Source of the DNA: Lithodes maja
Taxonomy: Eukaryota; Arthropoda; Malacostraca; Decapoda; Lithodidae
Assembly (NCBI GenBank): GCA_037953745.1
Contig: JBAKBP010012252.1
Span: 1 to 64,000, forward strand
DNA length: 64,000 bases
Reading direction: 5' to 3'
The notes beneath the pieces are model-generated. The model did no database searches. It had not been told where the DNA came from and was given only the letters and a program-made list of their open reading frames with translations. This document shows, piece after piece, positions 49,144 to 59,095 of this stretch. The translations under genes and the position numbers were made by a program. The first letter of the stretch is position 1. Each line of letters starts with the position of its first letter.

Positions 49144-49375
49144 AGGGGGACCGGGATGATACCATTCTTGGCCACCATCTCTTGGATCAGTGACTCCACC
49201 TCTAATTAAACAAAATTTGCCTTTGTCGGCTGACGTAAGCGAGGTCGCCGGAGCCACTGATAGGTGATGCCTTTGCGTGCCACCATCCTTGCCCATGTGT
49301 TTAAAGGCCATGCGAGATGATTCGCCCGGAATGACCCAGTTAGCAGACAAGGGTTCGCCGGCTGGACTACCACCG
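49144..49375 (-). pseudogene. DIRS-like reverse transcriptase fragment (copy 1)
   Basis: This is a near-identical, shorter copy of the element at 49,708-50,058. It ends before the LFLVPKR block, and its frame is interrupted by a base change in 'ctctaattaaaca'. It sits between the same flanking repeat pieces, so it was amplified together with them. Confidence 0.6.
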
Positions 49376-49707
49376 TTTTCTCATCTTTTCATACAATTCC
49401 ACAAATTCAGACCTCCATGTTCCTTGTGGGTCAATCCAACATACTGACTCAGCTTAACCCCGACTGAACGTATTACAAAGATGTTACGCAATCGTGAACT
49501 ATAGTATTGTGTATACACACATTTGAACACTTTAAACTAAGAACAGACTTATGAAAATAATGTAGTGTCTCATTTAGGGAGTAATATTGGCAACCTCTAC
49601 ATCCTATGGTAGTCTCATCCTCAAGAATTCTAGTGCCACCCTCACCCACCACCCTTTTCTCATCTTTGCATACAAGTCTTCTTTTTCTCGAACACAATTC
49701 CACAAAT

Positions 49708-50058
49708 TCAGACGAAGGACACGTTGTGAATATGGAGGTTCAGATAAGACAGGTCTACGACCGGCCTCATCTGAACACTGTCCCTTTTGGGTACCAGAAA
49801 AAGTTTGGATGTAAAAGCTGGGTAATTTTGGGGGACCGGGATGATACCATTCTTGGCCACCATCTCTTGGATCAGTGACTCCACCTCTAATAAAACAAAA
49901 TTTGCCTTTGTCGGCTGACGTAAGCGAGGTCGCCGGAGCCACTGCCAGGTGATGCCTTTGCGTGCCACCATCCTTGCCCATGTGTTTAAAGGCCATGCGA
50001 GATGATTCGCCCGGAACGACCCAGTTAGCAGACAAGGGTTCGCCAGCTGGACTACCAC
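49708..50058 (-). pseudogene. DIRS/Ngaro-like reverse transcriptase N-terminal fragment (copy 2)
   Basis: The frame has VESLIQEMVAKNGIIPVP, then FTSKLFLVPKRDSVQMRP and VVDLSYLNLHI. The order E-x-x-x-LL-x-K-x-x-I-x-x-VP, F-S-x-LFLVPKK-x-G-x-RPVIDLS-LN is the opening of the RT domain in DIRS-type tyrosine-recombinase retrotransposons. The YxDD region, RNase H and recombinase are absent. It ends in repeat sequence. Confidence 0.72.
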
Positions 50059-50199
50059 CGTTTTCTCATCTTTTCATACAATTCCACAAATTCAGACCTC
50101 CATGTCCCTATCCTATGGTAGTCTCATCCTCAAGAATTCTAATGTCACCCTCACTCACCACCTTTTTTCTCCTCATTGAATAAAATTCCACAAATTCAG

Positions 50200-50560
50200 A
50201 CCTCCATGTTGTTGTATTCCTGGCCACCACCACCACCACCAACAAAATGTCACCACCACCCCCACCATCACTAATAATACCTCAATCAAATTCACCTCCA
50301 ATATATAGCCCTCCATGTTATGTTCCCCGTATAACGAGGGCCATCCCCACCCCCACTTCCACCACCAAATTGCCATCACCACCACCACTAATAATACCAC
50401 ATCCAAATCCACCACCAACATACAGACCTCTATATTTTGGTATTCCTCGTAACACGAGGGCCAAGCCCAACCCCACCTCCACCACCAAAATGCCCCCACC
50501 ACGATCATTAATAATACCGCATCCAAATCCACCACCAACATACTGACAGGTGCTCACCTT
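50200..50560 (+). other. Pro-rich repeat ORF or CCA-type low-complexity repeat
   Basis: A + frame of 99 codons (50,247-50,546) encodes three imperfect repeats with LIIPHPNPPPTYRPLYF-like and TRAKPNPTSTTK-like parts. The repeat is at the DNA level too ('ccacatccaaatccaccacc', 'ccaacatac'), so the frame may be incidental. The antisense frames are Trp/Gly/Val-rich and not protein-like. Codon periodicity cannot be separated from the CCA repeat by eye. Confidence 0.25.
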
Positions 50561-51090
50561 AAGAGGGTCGTCTTTTCTGCGGACAAAAACAAATCATAAT
50601 TCAATCACAGGGTCTCATCATCAAGTTCTCTTCTTTTCTCCTCATTGAATACAATTCAGACAATGTGTAAAAATTCTTTGGCATATAACGACCACCACCA
50701 CCGCCAAAACGTCATTACCACCGTCGTCACTACCACCGTCGTCACCGCCAACACTAATACCACCGTCACCAACATGCTGGGGTAAAGAAGACGGTGTGTT
50801 GTGCTCAGCTTAAAAGGGCGCGGGCAAAAATCCTGGGGAAAAAAAATTCATAAACAAAGTACTTCTTGAATATGCCTAAAACATATGAAAATAAAGGAAA
50901 AACGAAAAGAGATCAAAATAAGTATTATTTTATATTATATTAATTAAGAGGGCCCACTTTGTCAATGAATTTTAATCATTAATATAATATTATTTATTTT
51001 AATATTTAGCAATATAAATATGTTTTTTACCTTCAAGAGTTGCACACCACTAGTGATGACCACACACATACTTATGACAGCTTCATCAGG
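50561..51090. other. Low-complexity and AT-rich spacer
   Basis: (ACC)n/(GTC)n imperfect tracts at 50,688-50,775, then AT-rich unique DNA to 51,030. 'agggtcgtcttttctgcgga' at 50,565 repeats part of 48,788. No gene seen. Confidence 0.5.
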
Positions 51091-51097
51091 TAACCGG

Positions 51098-51337
51098 TTA
51101 CCCCTGAGAGTTGCGGCAGGTGCATGCAGGGTCATCCACACTCGTATTGGGGTGGGTTAAAGTTTCTATGACAGCCGTGACTGCCTGCCTTTTCTGTCGC
51201 TCCTCCATGCCCCTAAAAGAGAAGTCTCGTCGTAATGTACTCCTGGTGGTACGTGGTGATGAAGGCGGAGGTGGTGAAGCACGAGGAGGTGTGGGGGCAT
51301 CCATCGATGATCGGCGGAAGCTATCCTCCTCCACCAC
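51098..51337 (-). CDS. Small Pro/Ser/Arg-rich ORF, unrecognised
   Basis: 79 aa beginning MVEEDSFRRSSMDAPTPP; a Pro-rich block (15-31) is followed by a basic, helix-prone part (FRGMEERQKRQAVTAVIETL) and ends CTCRNSQG. It is on the same strand as, and downstream of, the Ser-repeat exon. The local sequence is not obviously repetitive, which favours a real coding or former coding segment, but there is no family match. The overlapping + frame is Trp/Val-rich and less plausible. Confidence 0.25.
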   Translation of the reverse strand: MVEEDSFRRSSMDAPTPPRASPPPPSSPRTTRSTLRRDFSFRGMEERQKRQAVTAVIETLTHPNTSVDDPACTCRNSQG

Positions 51338-51394
51338 CTATCCTTTATATGTTTATGGATAATAATATGTACAAGGTCATTTTTACCCCACAAA

Positions 51395-51568
51395 TAGCTC
51401 AGAAAAAAAAAGTGGAAAAATCAAATTAAAATGTCACTATTGAAATGTTGAATACTATTAGGGGGGGCGGGCCGAAAACCCCCTTCCTTGTCCCCGCTAT
51501 AGTATTTATATTTAAATAGTGAGATTTTTCCAATCATTTCGATATTTCCACTTTTTTTTTCTGAGCTA
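51395..51568. mobile_element. MITE-like element with about 24-bp terminal inverted repeats
   Basis: The left end 'tagctcagaaaaaaaaagtg' plus 'gaaa' is matched by the right end 'tttccac' + T10 + 'ctgagcta' in inverse orientation (51,545-51,568). The ends differ only in homopolymer length. The centre has a G7/C5 pair ('gggggggcgggccgaaaacccccttcc'). No coding capacity. Confidence 0.65.
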
Positions 51569-51576
51569 TGTAGGGC

Positions 51577-51946
51577 TTAAAACTTGTCTGGCGAGGGAAA
51601 TGTGGGATAATCGCATGTATTCGGAATCTCTGTGGGATATTCATAGCAATCTTTCAAATACATCATCTGTTCAAGGGTTATCACATGGGTGGTGGTTTGT
51701 TGGTCATAAACGGGTATATTAACATATTGTGTTGGTTGAGGATCAGTAACAGGTATATTAATATAATTGGATGATGTGGTGGTCAGTTGATGGGGGATTT
51801 CATCAGTAATAACCTGGTGTTCATTAGTTGTGAGGGTGGTTTGGAGATTTCCATTATTTAATGGTACATCTTCATGATGGGGGGTTGAATTGTTGGCACG
51901 GTGTTTCTCAGATTTGGTTTTATCACCACCAACTCCACCGCTTCTT

Positions 51947-52035
<89 letters not shown>

Positions 52036-52270
52036 GGTGCTACTGTGACTACGACTGTTTTTGATGTTCACTTGTTGCGTGGATTTGTGACAACTATTTG
52101 GTGGTGTCTTGGGCCTGGGTTGTATCCTCCTCCTCTCACCCCTACTACTACTACTGCTACTACTACTGCTACTACTGTTTTTCAATTGTTGTTTGGTACT
52201 ATCACTACTACTTATGTTTACTTGCTGTTTGTAACCACTATTTAGTGGTGTCTTGGGTATACATTGTATC

Positions 52271-52302
<32 letters not shown>

Positions 52303-52751
52303 GGTGTTCAATTGTTGTTTGGTACTATCACTACTACTTATGTTTACTTGCTGTTTGCAACCAATGGATTTGTGACTACTATTTGGTGGTGTCTTGGGTT
52401 TGCATTTTGTCCTACTACTGCTACTGCTACTGCTACTACTACTACTGCCACCACTGATGTTCAATTTTTGTTTGCAACCAGCGGATTTGTCACCACTATT
52501 TGGTGATGTCCCGGGTTTGCATTGTGTCCTGATGTTCACTCGTTGTTGTTTGGATTTATTTGGTGGTGTCTCGGGGTTGTATTTTACGATCAGTTTATTT
52601 CTAAGATTTATCCAGTCTTGCATGCATTTTTGGCGTTGTGCTACTAAACATTCAAGCTTTAGGGATATGTTGTGTCTTAGATATGTTCGTTTTTTTTTAT
52701 GGTTGGTGGTGGTGGTGGTGGTGGTGGTGGTGGTGGTGGTGGTGGTGTGTT
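51577..52751 (-). CDS. Terminal exon of a Ser/Thr-repeat protein
   Basis: An open frame of about 390 codons is preceded on the minus strand by 'tttttaattccag', a good acceptor at 52,752, so it reads as an exon; an upstream Met within the intron would also keep it open. Order: poly-Thr, a basic non-repetitive helix-like block (RTYLRHNISLKLECLVAQRQ and onward), then four to five copies of a module like C-KPKTPPNS-HKS-GCKQQVNI separated by poly-Ser tracts (AGT codons), and a C-terminal 85-residue non-repetitive Thr/Pro-rich tail ending PTFPSPDKF. Conserved modules between Ser runs of variable length argue for coding selection. No known family. The opposite-strand frames are poly-Tyr/Thr artefacts. 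Confidence 0.55.
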
Positions 52752-52857
52752 CTGGAATTAAAAACAAAAAATTAGGTAATATTATAATTTATATAAATAT
52801 ACACGTATCATATTTGTTTTAACCAATTCACCCCACAACAAGTTCCAGTTTATTAAC

Positions 52858-55800
52858 CTTTTTTATTTCGTGTGATGGTGATGGTTTCCCCCGTTTAGTT
52901 GTCTGAAAAGTAAAATAATCGATATAAATATACACGTTAACCCTACGTTTCATGAATTAAGATAGCCCAGTTATAGGGGCTCTAAATGGGGTTTAGTGTC
53001 TCCCCTATACAAGACCATTAATTCACTTTAGTGTCCAATCTCAGAAAATATTTTTAGAGAGAATCTTATTTTGGTCAATTCAATGTTAACTAGCCTAGTT
53101 ATTAGGCTGATTTTAGCTCTATTATATGTCTACGTTTCATGTATTAAGATAGCCCAGTTATAGGGGCTCTAAATGGGGTTTCGTGTCTCCCCTATACAAG
53201 ACCATTAATTCACTTTAGTGTCCAATCTCAGAAAATATTTTTAGAGAGAATCTTATTTTGGTCAATTCAATGTTAACTAGCCTAGTTTTTAGGCTGATTT
53301 TAGCTCTATTATATGTCTACGTCTCATGTATTAAGATAGCCCAGTTATAGGGGCTCTAAATTCATGTCTCCCCTATACAAGACCATTAATTCACTTTAGT
53401 GTCCAATCTCAGAAAATATTTTTCGAGAAAATCTTATTTTGGTCAATTCAATGTTAACTAGCCTAGTTTTTAGGCTGATTTTAGCTCTATTATATGTCTA
53501 CGTCTCATGTATTAAGATAGCCCAGTTATAGGGGCTCTAAATCGCGTTTCGTGTCTTCCCTACTAAGAGAATCTTATTTAGGGAACATTTTACGTTCTTG
53601 TACTTTTTGGAATAAGTTATATAAAACAGGGTCATTGGTCAAAGAACCTTTTTCATAACAGGGAGTGCCTTGAACCAATTTGGTATTGAGTGTAAATATA
53701 TTGATTTATTATGTCAGAGGAATCCCCCATTATCAAGTGTTGTAAAATACACTTCATATTTTATTTAACCAATTCACTCCAAAAAAAATAGTTCCAGAAA
53801 CCTTTTGTGATGATGGTTTCCCCCGTGGAGTAGCCTGAAAGTAAAATAATTAGGGTATAATTATAATCTATATACCATATACCTCATCTTCAGGCTCACA
53901 CACGTAAATTCTCAGGAAAAGAAATTATATTTTTTTGGAGAGTCATCAAACTTAAAAAACCTTTTTCATAACAGGGAGTGCCTTGAACCAATTTGGTATT
54001 GAGTGTAAATATATTGATTTATTATGTCAGAGGAATCCCTCATTATCAAGTGTTGTAAAATACACTTCATATTTTATTTAACCAATTCACTCCATAAAAT
54101 AGTTCCAGAAACCTTTTGTGATGATGGTTTCCCCCGTGGAGTAGCCTGAAAGTAAAATAATTAGGGTATAATTATAATCTATATACCATATACCTCATCT
54201 TCAGGCTCACACGCGTAAATTCTCAGGAAAAGAAAATATATTTGTTTGGAGAGTCGTCAAACTTAAAAATATTCGCCAAAAATTAAGTTTTCGTCCGACG
54301 CGCGTCATATTTGGTATGGATATTCGGTATCAAATCAAGTTCAATGGAAACTCATAGAAACCCCCTCAGCTGCTCTGGGTAGACGCACGGAGGCTGGGAC
54401 TGTGACAAAGGGAGCCTCAGTCTAGCCTCAGTCAGCGTCCATGGGAGAGCGTGTGTGCCTCAAGACCTTTGCCCCGCTCGCTCGCTCTTGGGTCCAGCAA
54501 AGCTTATGTTTACAGTGTCATTGTGCAATATTGTACACAAATATAGTGTTTTAGTGAAAAATAATGATTGTGTCTTCCTTTTATATCTATTATGTATAAT
54601 AAGTATTTCCAGGTGCGAAAAATAATTTTTATATCAGTGTTTTCAATACTTTCACGTTTATTCGTTTATCTCACTTACTATTTGGTTTATCGTAATTCTG
54701 AAGTTACCGATGGAATCCTCGTGGAATTCTGCTTCCATATATGTATGCAAATACAAAATGTTCACTAACAAAATTTTGAGGTAGAGCGAGTTGGAAATTA
54801 GGCATTTCCATTTTTTTTACAACGCTTATTACCGAGTGCCCTAATGTGTTTTTTTGTTTGGCTGATCTTCAAGTTCAATCTATAACGAAGCCGATGATAC
54901 CTCATTTATCCAAATACAAAGATTTTTGGTGGATAAAAACAGCTCAGAAACAAATTATCGCCAGGTGCTAAAATCCAAGTGTTTATCAGTTTTTGCAATA
55001 CTTTCACTTTTATTCGGTTATCTCACTTACAATTTGGTTTATCGTAATTCTGAAGTTACCGGTGGAATCCTCATGACCTTCCGCTTTCATATATATGTAT
55101 GCAAATAAAAAAAATCTCTTACAAACTTTTGAGGTAGAGAGAGTTGGAAATTAGGTATTTCGATTTTTTGTTTACAACGCTTATGACCGAGTGCCCTAAT
55201 GTTTTTGTTTTTGTATTAATTTAATGTTTTTGTTTGCTTATCTTGAAGTTCAATCTATAACTAAGCCGATGATACCTCATTTATCCAAATACATGGATTT
55301 GTTGGTGGATGAAAACAGCTCAGAAACGCCAGGCTCCAAAATCCAAGTGTTTATCAGTTTTTGCAATACCTTTCACATTTATTCGGTTATCTCACTTACT
55401 ATGTGGTTTATCGTAATTCTGAAGTTACCGGTGGAATCCTAATGACATTCCTTTTTCATATATATATGTATGCAAATAAAAAAAATCTCTGTGTTGATAA
55501 TGGCAACAATGGCCAGCCTCGCCGGCCGATACTATTAAGCCCCACTACGTCCGGGCCGGAAGTTGTCAATTCAATGTTAATTAGCCTAGTTTTTAGGGTG
55601 ATTTTAGCTCTAGACTGCCACATGTGTTTGTTAATTTCATTAAGGCGTTCGTTTTTATTTGTTATTTTCACTAACAAACTTTTGAGGTAGAGATAGTTGG
55701 AAATTAGACATTTCGATTTTTTTTTACAACGCTTATGACCGAGTGCCCTAATGTGTTTGTTTTGTATTTATTTAAGGTGTTAATTTGCTTATCTTCAAGT

Positions 55801-58205
55801 TCAATCTATAACGAAGCCGATGATACCTCATTTATCCAAATACAAAGATCTTTTGGTGGATAAAAACAGCTCAGAAACAAATTATCGCCAGGCGCTAAAA
55901 TCCAAGTGTTTATCAGTTTTTGCAATACTTTCACGTTTATTCGGTTATCTCACTTACTATGTGGTTTATCGTAATTCTGAAGTTACCGGTGGAATCCTCA
56001 TGACCTTCCGCTTTCATATATATGTATGCAAATATAAAGCCAGGCGCCCAAATCCAAGTTTTTATCAGTTTTTGCAATACCTTTCACGTTTATTCGTTTA
56101 TCTCACTTACTATGTGGTTTATCGTAATTCTGAAGTTACCGGTGGAATCCTCATGACCTTCCGCTTTCATATATGTATATAAATACAAAATGTTCTTTAA
56201 CAAAATTTTGAGGTAGAGCGAGTTGGAAATTAGGCATTTCGATTTTTTTTACAACGCTTATTACCGAGTTTGTATAAGTTTTTGCAATACCTTTCACATT
56301 TATTCGTTTATCTCACTTACTATGTGGTTTATCATAATTCTGAAGTTACCGGTGGAATCCTAATGACATTCCTTTTTCATATATATGTATGCAAATAAAA
56401 AAAATCTCTGTGGTGATAATGGCAACAATGGCCAGCCTCGCCGGCCGATACTATTAAGCCCCACTACGTCCGGGCCGGAAGTTGTCAATTCAATGTTAAT
56501 TAGCCTAGTTTTTAGGGTGATTTTAGCTCTAGACTGCCACATGTGTTTGTTAATTTCATTAAGGCGTTCGTTTTTATTTGTTATTTTCACTAACAAACTT
56601 TTGAGGTAGAGAGAGTTGGAAATTAGACATTTCGATTTTTTTTACAACGCTTATGACCGAGTGCCCTAATGTGTTTGTTTTGTATTTATTTAATGTGTTA
56701 ATTTGCTTATCTTCAAGTTCAATCTATAACGAAGCCGATGATACCTCATTTATCCAAATACAAAGATCTTTTGGTGGATAAAAACAGCTCAGAAACAAAT
56801 TATCGCCAGGCGCTAAAATCCAAGTGTTTATCAGTTTTTGCAATACTTTCACGTTTATTCGGTTATCTCACTTACTATGTGGTTTATCGTAATTCTGAAG
56901 TTACCGGTGGAATCCTCATGACCTTCCGCTTTCATATATATGTATGCAAATATAAAGCCAGGCGCCCAAATCCAAGTTTTTATCAGTTTTTGCAATACCT
57001 TTCACGTTTATTCGTTTATCTCACTTACTATGTGGTTTATCGTAATTCTGAAGTTACCGGTGGAATCCTCATGACCTTCCTCTTTCATATATGTATACAA
57101 ATACAAAATGTTCTCTAACAAAATTTTGAGGTAGAGCGAGTTGGAAATTAGGCATTTCGATTTTTTTTACAACGCTTATTACCGAGTTTGTATAAGTTTT
57201 TGCAATACCTTTCACATTTATTCGTTTATCTCACTTACTATTTGGTTTATCATAATTCTGAAGTTACCGGTGGAATCCTCGTGAAATTCCGCTTCCATAT
57301 ATGTATACAAATACAAAATGTTCTCTAACAAAATTTTGAGGTAGAGCGAGTTGGAAATTAGGCATTTCGATTTTTTTACAACGCTTATTACCGAGTTTGT
57401 ATAAGTTTTTGCAATACCTTTCACATTTATTCGTTTATCTCACTTACTATTTGGTTTATCATAATTCTGAAGTTACCGGTGGAATCCTCGTGAAATTCCG
57501 CTTCCATATATGTATACAAATACAAAATGTTCTCTAACAAAATTTTGAGGTAGGGGTCATAATAATGGCGACGAACATAGAAAACTATAGGTGCGCCAAA
57601 GGGTCAACCTTCAGCAGACAAAAGAAACAAGCTTTCTGGTTAAATGAATTTCACTGTAAAAACAAAATACACCACACATTTCACCTTTTGAATTTCGTGT
57701 TGTGATGATGATGATGATGATGGTCCCCCCCCGTTTAGTGGTGGTAGTAGTACTAGGTGGTGGTCCCTCCGGTTTAGTGGTGGTAGGTGATGGTGGTGGT
57801 GGTGGCCCTGTCTGGAAAGAAAAATAATTCTGTTATCTTCATGGTGCGATATATAAGGTGTTGATTTTCAATTTATCGAGAGGACTTCTCTAAGTGGTTA
57901 AGGCCCCATTAATTGCTATTTCCATTCACATATGCATAACCTACGTGAGTTGCAGTTGCTATAAATTTACACTTTTATTCACTCACCACCACCAGTAGTA
58001 GGTGGTGGTGGTAACGGCGGCGTATTTATCTGAAAAGAAAAATAATTCCAGTATAATTATAGTCTATATAAATCTACACTTTTAATTTTTAACCAAACTA
58101 AAATAAAAAGTTCCATTCATTAACCTTTTGTATTTTGTGTTGGCGTTGTTGTGTCGACAATATATGTTTCCGTTTGGTGGAGGTAGGTGGAGGTGATGGA
58201 CTCAT
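52858..58205 (-). CDS. Upstream mini-exons of the Ser/Thr-repeat gene (candidate spliced gene)
   Basis: On the minus strand six short exon candidates lie between pyrimidine-AG acceptors and GT donors: 58,205-58,125 (81 nt, opens ATG AGT CCA), 58,029-57,987 (43 nt), 57,811-57,685 (127 nt), 54,145-54,113 (33 nt), 53,834-53,802 (33 nt) and 52,902-52,858 (45 nt). Most encode variants of T-T-K-R-G-K-P-S-S/P-H/Q-x-I-x-K and share intron sequence after the donor, so they arose by exon duplication. Joining exons 1, 3, 4, 5 and the terminal exon gives 1,449 nt (482 aa plus stop) with no internal stop; including the 43-nt or 45-nt exon in that model breaks the frame. In phase 0 the small exons look more alike but need different homopolymer lengths (G8 in exon 3, A9 in the terminal exon). 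Splicing is predicted by eye only. Confidence 0.4.
52945..53570. repeat. Isolated block of the 187-bp satellite subfamily
   Basis: Three and a half units (phase points 52,951, 53,138, 53,325, 53,506) match the edge subfamily at 21,536-22,660, including 'cattaattcactttagtgtc' and 'gagagaatcttattttggtc'. It is preceded by 'gttaaccctacgtttcatga' and ends at 'cttccctactaagagaatct'. It lies inside an intron of the candidate spliced gene. Confidence 0.92.
53640..54260. repeat. 313-bp tandem duplication containing one mini-exon each
   Basis: 'cctttttcataacagggagt' occurs at 53,647 and 53,960, and similarity runs through to 'ttctcaggaaaagaaa'. Each copy includes an identical 33-nt exon candidate with its acceptor and donor. 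The copies differ at a few bases (A9 versus 'tccataaaa'). Confidence 0.88.
54560..57555 (+). repeat. Long tandem array, direct orientation ('gaggtagagcgagttggaaa' family)
   Basis: The unit includes 'acaacgcttattaccgagtg', 'aacgaagccgatgatacctc', 'cagtttttgcaatactttca', 'cgtaattctgaagttaccgg' and 'atatatgtatgcaaat'. Full copies are about 450 bp; shorter internal-deletion copies (about 180 bp) follow at 56,990-57,550. A large duplication relates 55,450-56,200 and 56,360-57,110 (spacing about 918 bp). Small ORFs recur on both strands, including an opposite-strand peptide MEAEFHEDSTGNFRI-like; none has independent support. The array sits in an intron of the candidate minus-strand gene. Confidence 0.88.
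55505..55620. pseudogene. Captured fragment of the retropepsin gene plus satellite (copy 1)
   Basis: The sequence 'ccgatactattaagccccac' + 'tacgtccgggccggaa' matches 30,311-30,350 of the double-retropepsin ORF with one substitution, covering SGPDVVGLN-IG. It is fused to 'gtcaattcaatgttaattag' plus 'tttttagggtgattttagct' from the satellite, then to 'gactgccacatgtgtttgtt'. A second copy lies at 56,427-56,540. Confidence 0.85.
57556..58124. other. Intron/exon region with a short tRNA-like stretch
   Basis: Apart from the two exon candidates this contains 57,880-57,965, where 'ctctaagtggttaaggcc' and 'catatgcataacctacgtga' resemble an A-box-like tRNA fragment; an inverted relative occurs at 63,715-63,760. 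Nothing else is recognised. Confidence 0.4.
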
Positions 58206-58929
58206 CTAAGGGAGAGTGAAAATAACAAATAAAAACGAAAGCCCTATTTCGGTCGTGTCAATCCTAATCTATAGGAACCTTAAAAACATATTTTCTGAGA
58301 GGTAGAGTGTTTCAGAGCAGACAGGAGGGAGCACAGGCACGAGAGCTGTTGAAAGCCAGCCGACCAGACCCTACCTCTCTCTCTAGCGGCTTGGACCGCA
58401 CTGCTACCACCACACCCTTCGTTGTTACCCGGGTTGAGTACCAGATACTGTTGGGATATACACTTTTTAGGTGTTAGTGGCGGGGTGTTGATAGGATGGG
58501 AAAGAATGCAGAGCTCGCTATAGATCACCACGAAAAATTGAGGTGTTTAGGCAAAATATCTGGCCCCACTTCCGTCATAATTTTTGAGAACCTCACGTAA
58601 GAAAGTTCACTTGTCGGCGCAATTCTGACGTAACCAAACATACTACAACAATGTTTCTGGTGTCATTGGAAAGGGCATGAAATTCTCTACAACCCCACAC
58701 CGCCATTTGTTTTTATTTCTTTCCCATTTCGACACACAACCCCGAGACATTTGTCACCTAATTTGTACCTAATTGTAAATGCCCCCCCCCCCCCCCCAAT
58801 GCATTAAAACAATCAAGCAACATTTAAATGAGATTTTTATTTTATAAAAAGTCATAAATTTACACACCTAACTCAAAAAATAATTGTCCTAGAGAATTAA
58901 AATTTTGGAAACCCCTTAATGTGTCAAGT
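58206..58929. other. Unique stretch, no supported gene
   Basis: 58,300-58,450 is GC-richer with (TC)n. A C20-like homopolymer lies at 58,779-58,798. An 83-codon minus frame (58,280-58,531) has no family features. This region may include the promoter or 5' exons of the candidate spliced gene, but no motif decides it. Confidence 0.35.
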
Positions 58930-59095
58930 GTAGGGGTATTTATTGTATCTTCTGGTGCCTTCTTGCGGAGAGGAAACTGTGCAGCCACACACCTATTTTT
59001 CCTTGGATGTCGAGTTTCTTAATCTTGTGAAGGAGGATGCCGTGATCCACCTTGTCGAATGCTTTAGCAACACGACATCCACATTTTCCCCCTAC
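58930..59095 (-). pseudogene. LINE reverse transcriptase fragment, longer copy
   Basis: Minus-strand frame: VAKAFDKVDHGILLHKIKKL, then IQGKIGVWLHSFLSARRH, ending in a stop within the tail 'agatacaataaatacccc'. This spans RT block F-AKAFD through the W-L-x-x-FL-x-x-R block. It has a better-preserved middle than the + copy at 28,548. Both share the same unusual 5' junction 'aaaatgtggatgtcg', so they descend from one truncated and rearranged source. Confidence 0.82.

Larger units (their letters stand above)
47861..50200. repeat. Tandem mosaic ('ccaccctcactcaccacc' family)
   Basis: The segment 'ctcatctttgcatacaagtc' followed by 'acaattccacaaattcagac' recurs at about 47,985, 48,090, 48,505, 48,875, 48,985, 49,380, 49,660 and 50,065. 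Larger duplications include 48,010-48,250 against 48,900-49,145. The flanking line 'gtgaactatagtattgtgta' also recurs. Two DIRS-like RT pieces are embedded. A (TGTG/ATCG)n tract is at 48,295-48,355. Confidence 0.8.

Noticed and set aside
50173..50557. Trp/Val/Gly-rich minus ORFs
   Set aside because: Antisense readings of CCA-rich low-complexity DNA; composition is not protein-like.
51861..52457. Poly-Tyr and poly-Thr + strand ORFs
   Set aside because: Antisense frames of the Ser-repeat exon, generated by (ACT)n microsatellite; the minus frame carries conserved non-Ser modules.
54568..57118. Hydrophobic + ORFs (…YLTYYVVYRNSEVTGGILMTF…) as a membrane protein
   Set aside because: They follow the tandem repeat and are broken differently in each unit; the opposite frame is equally open.
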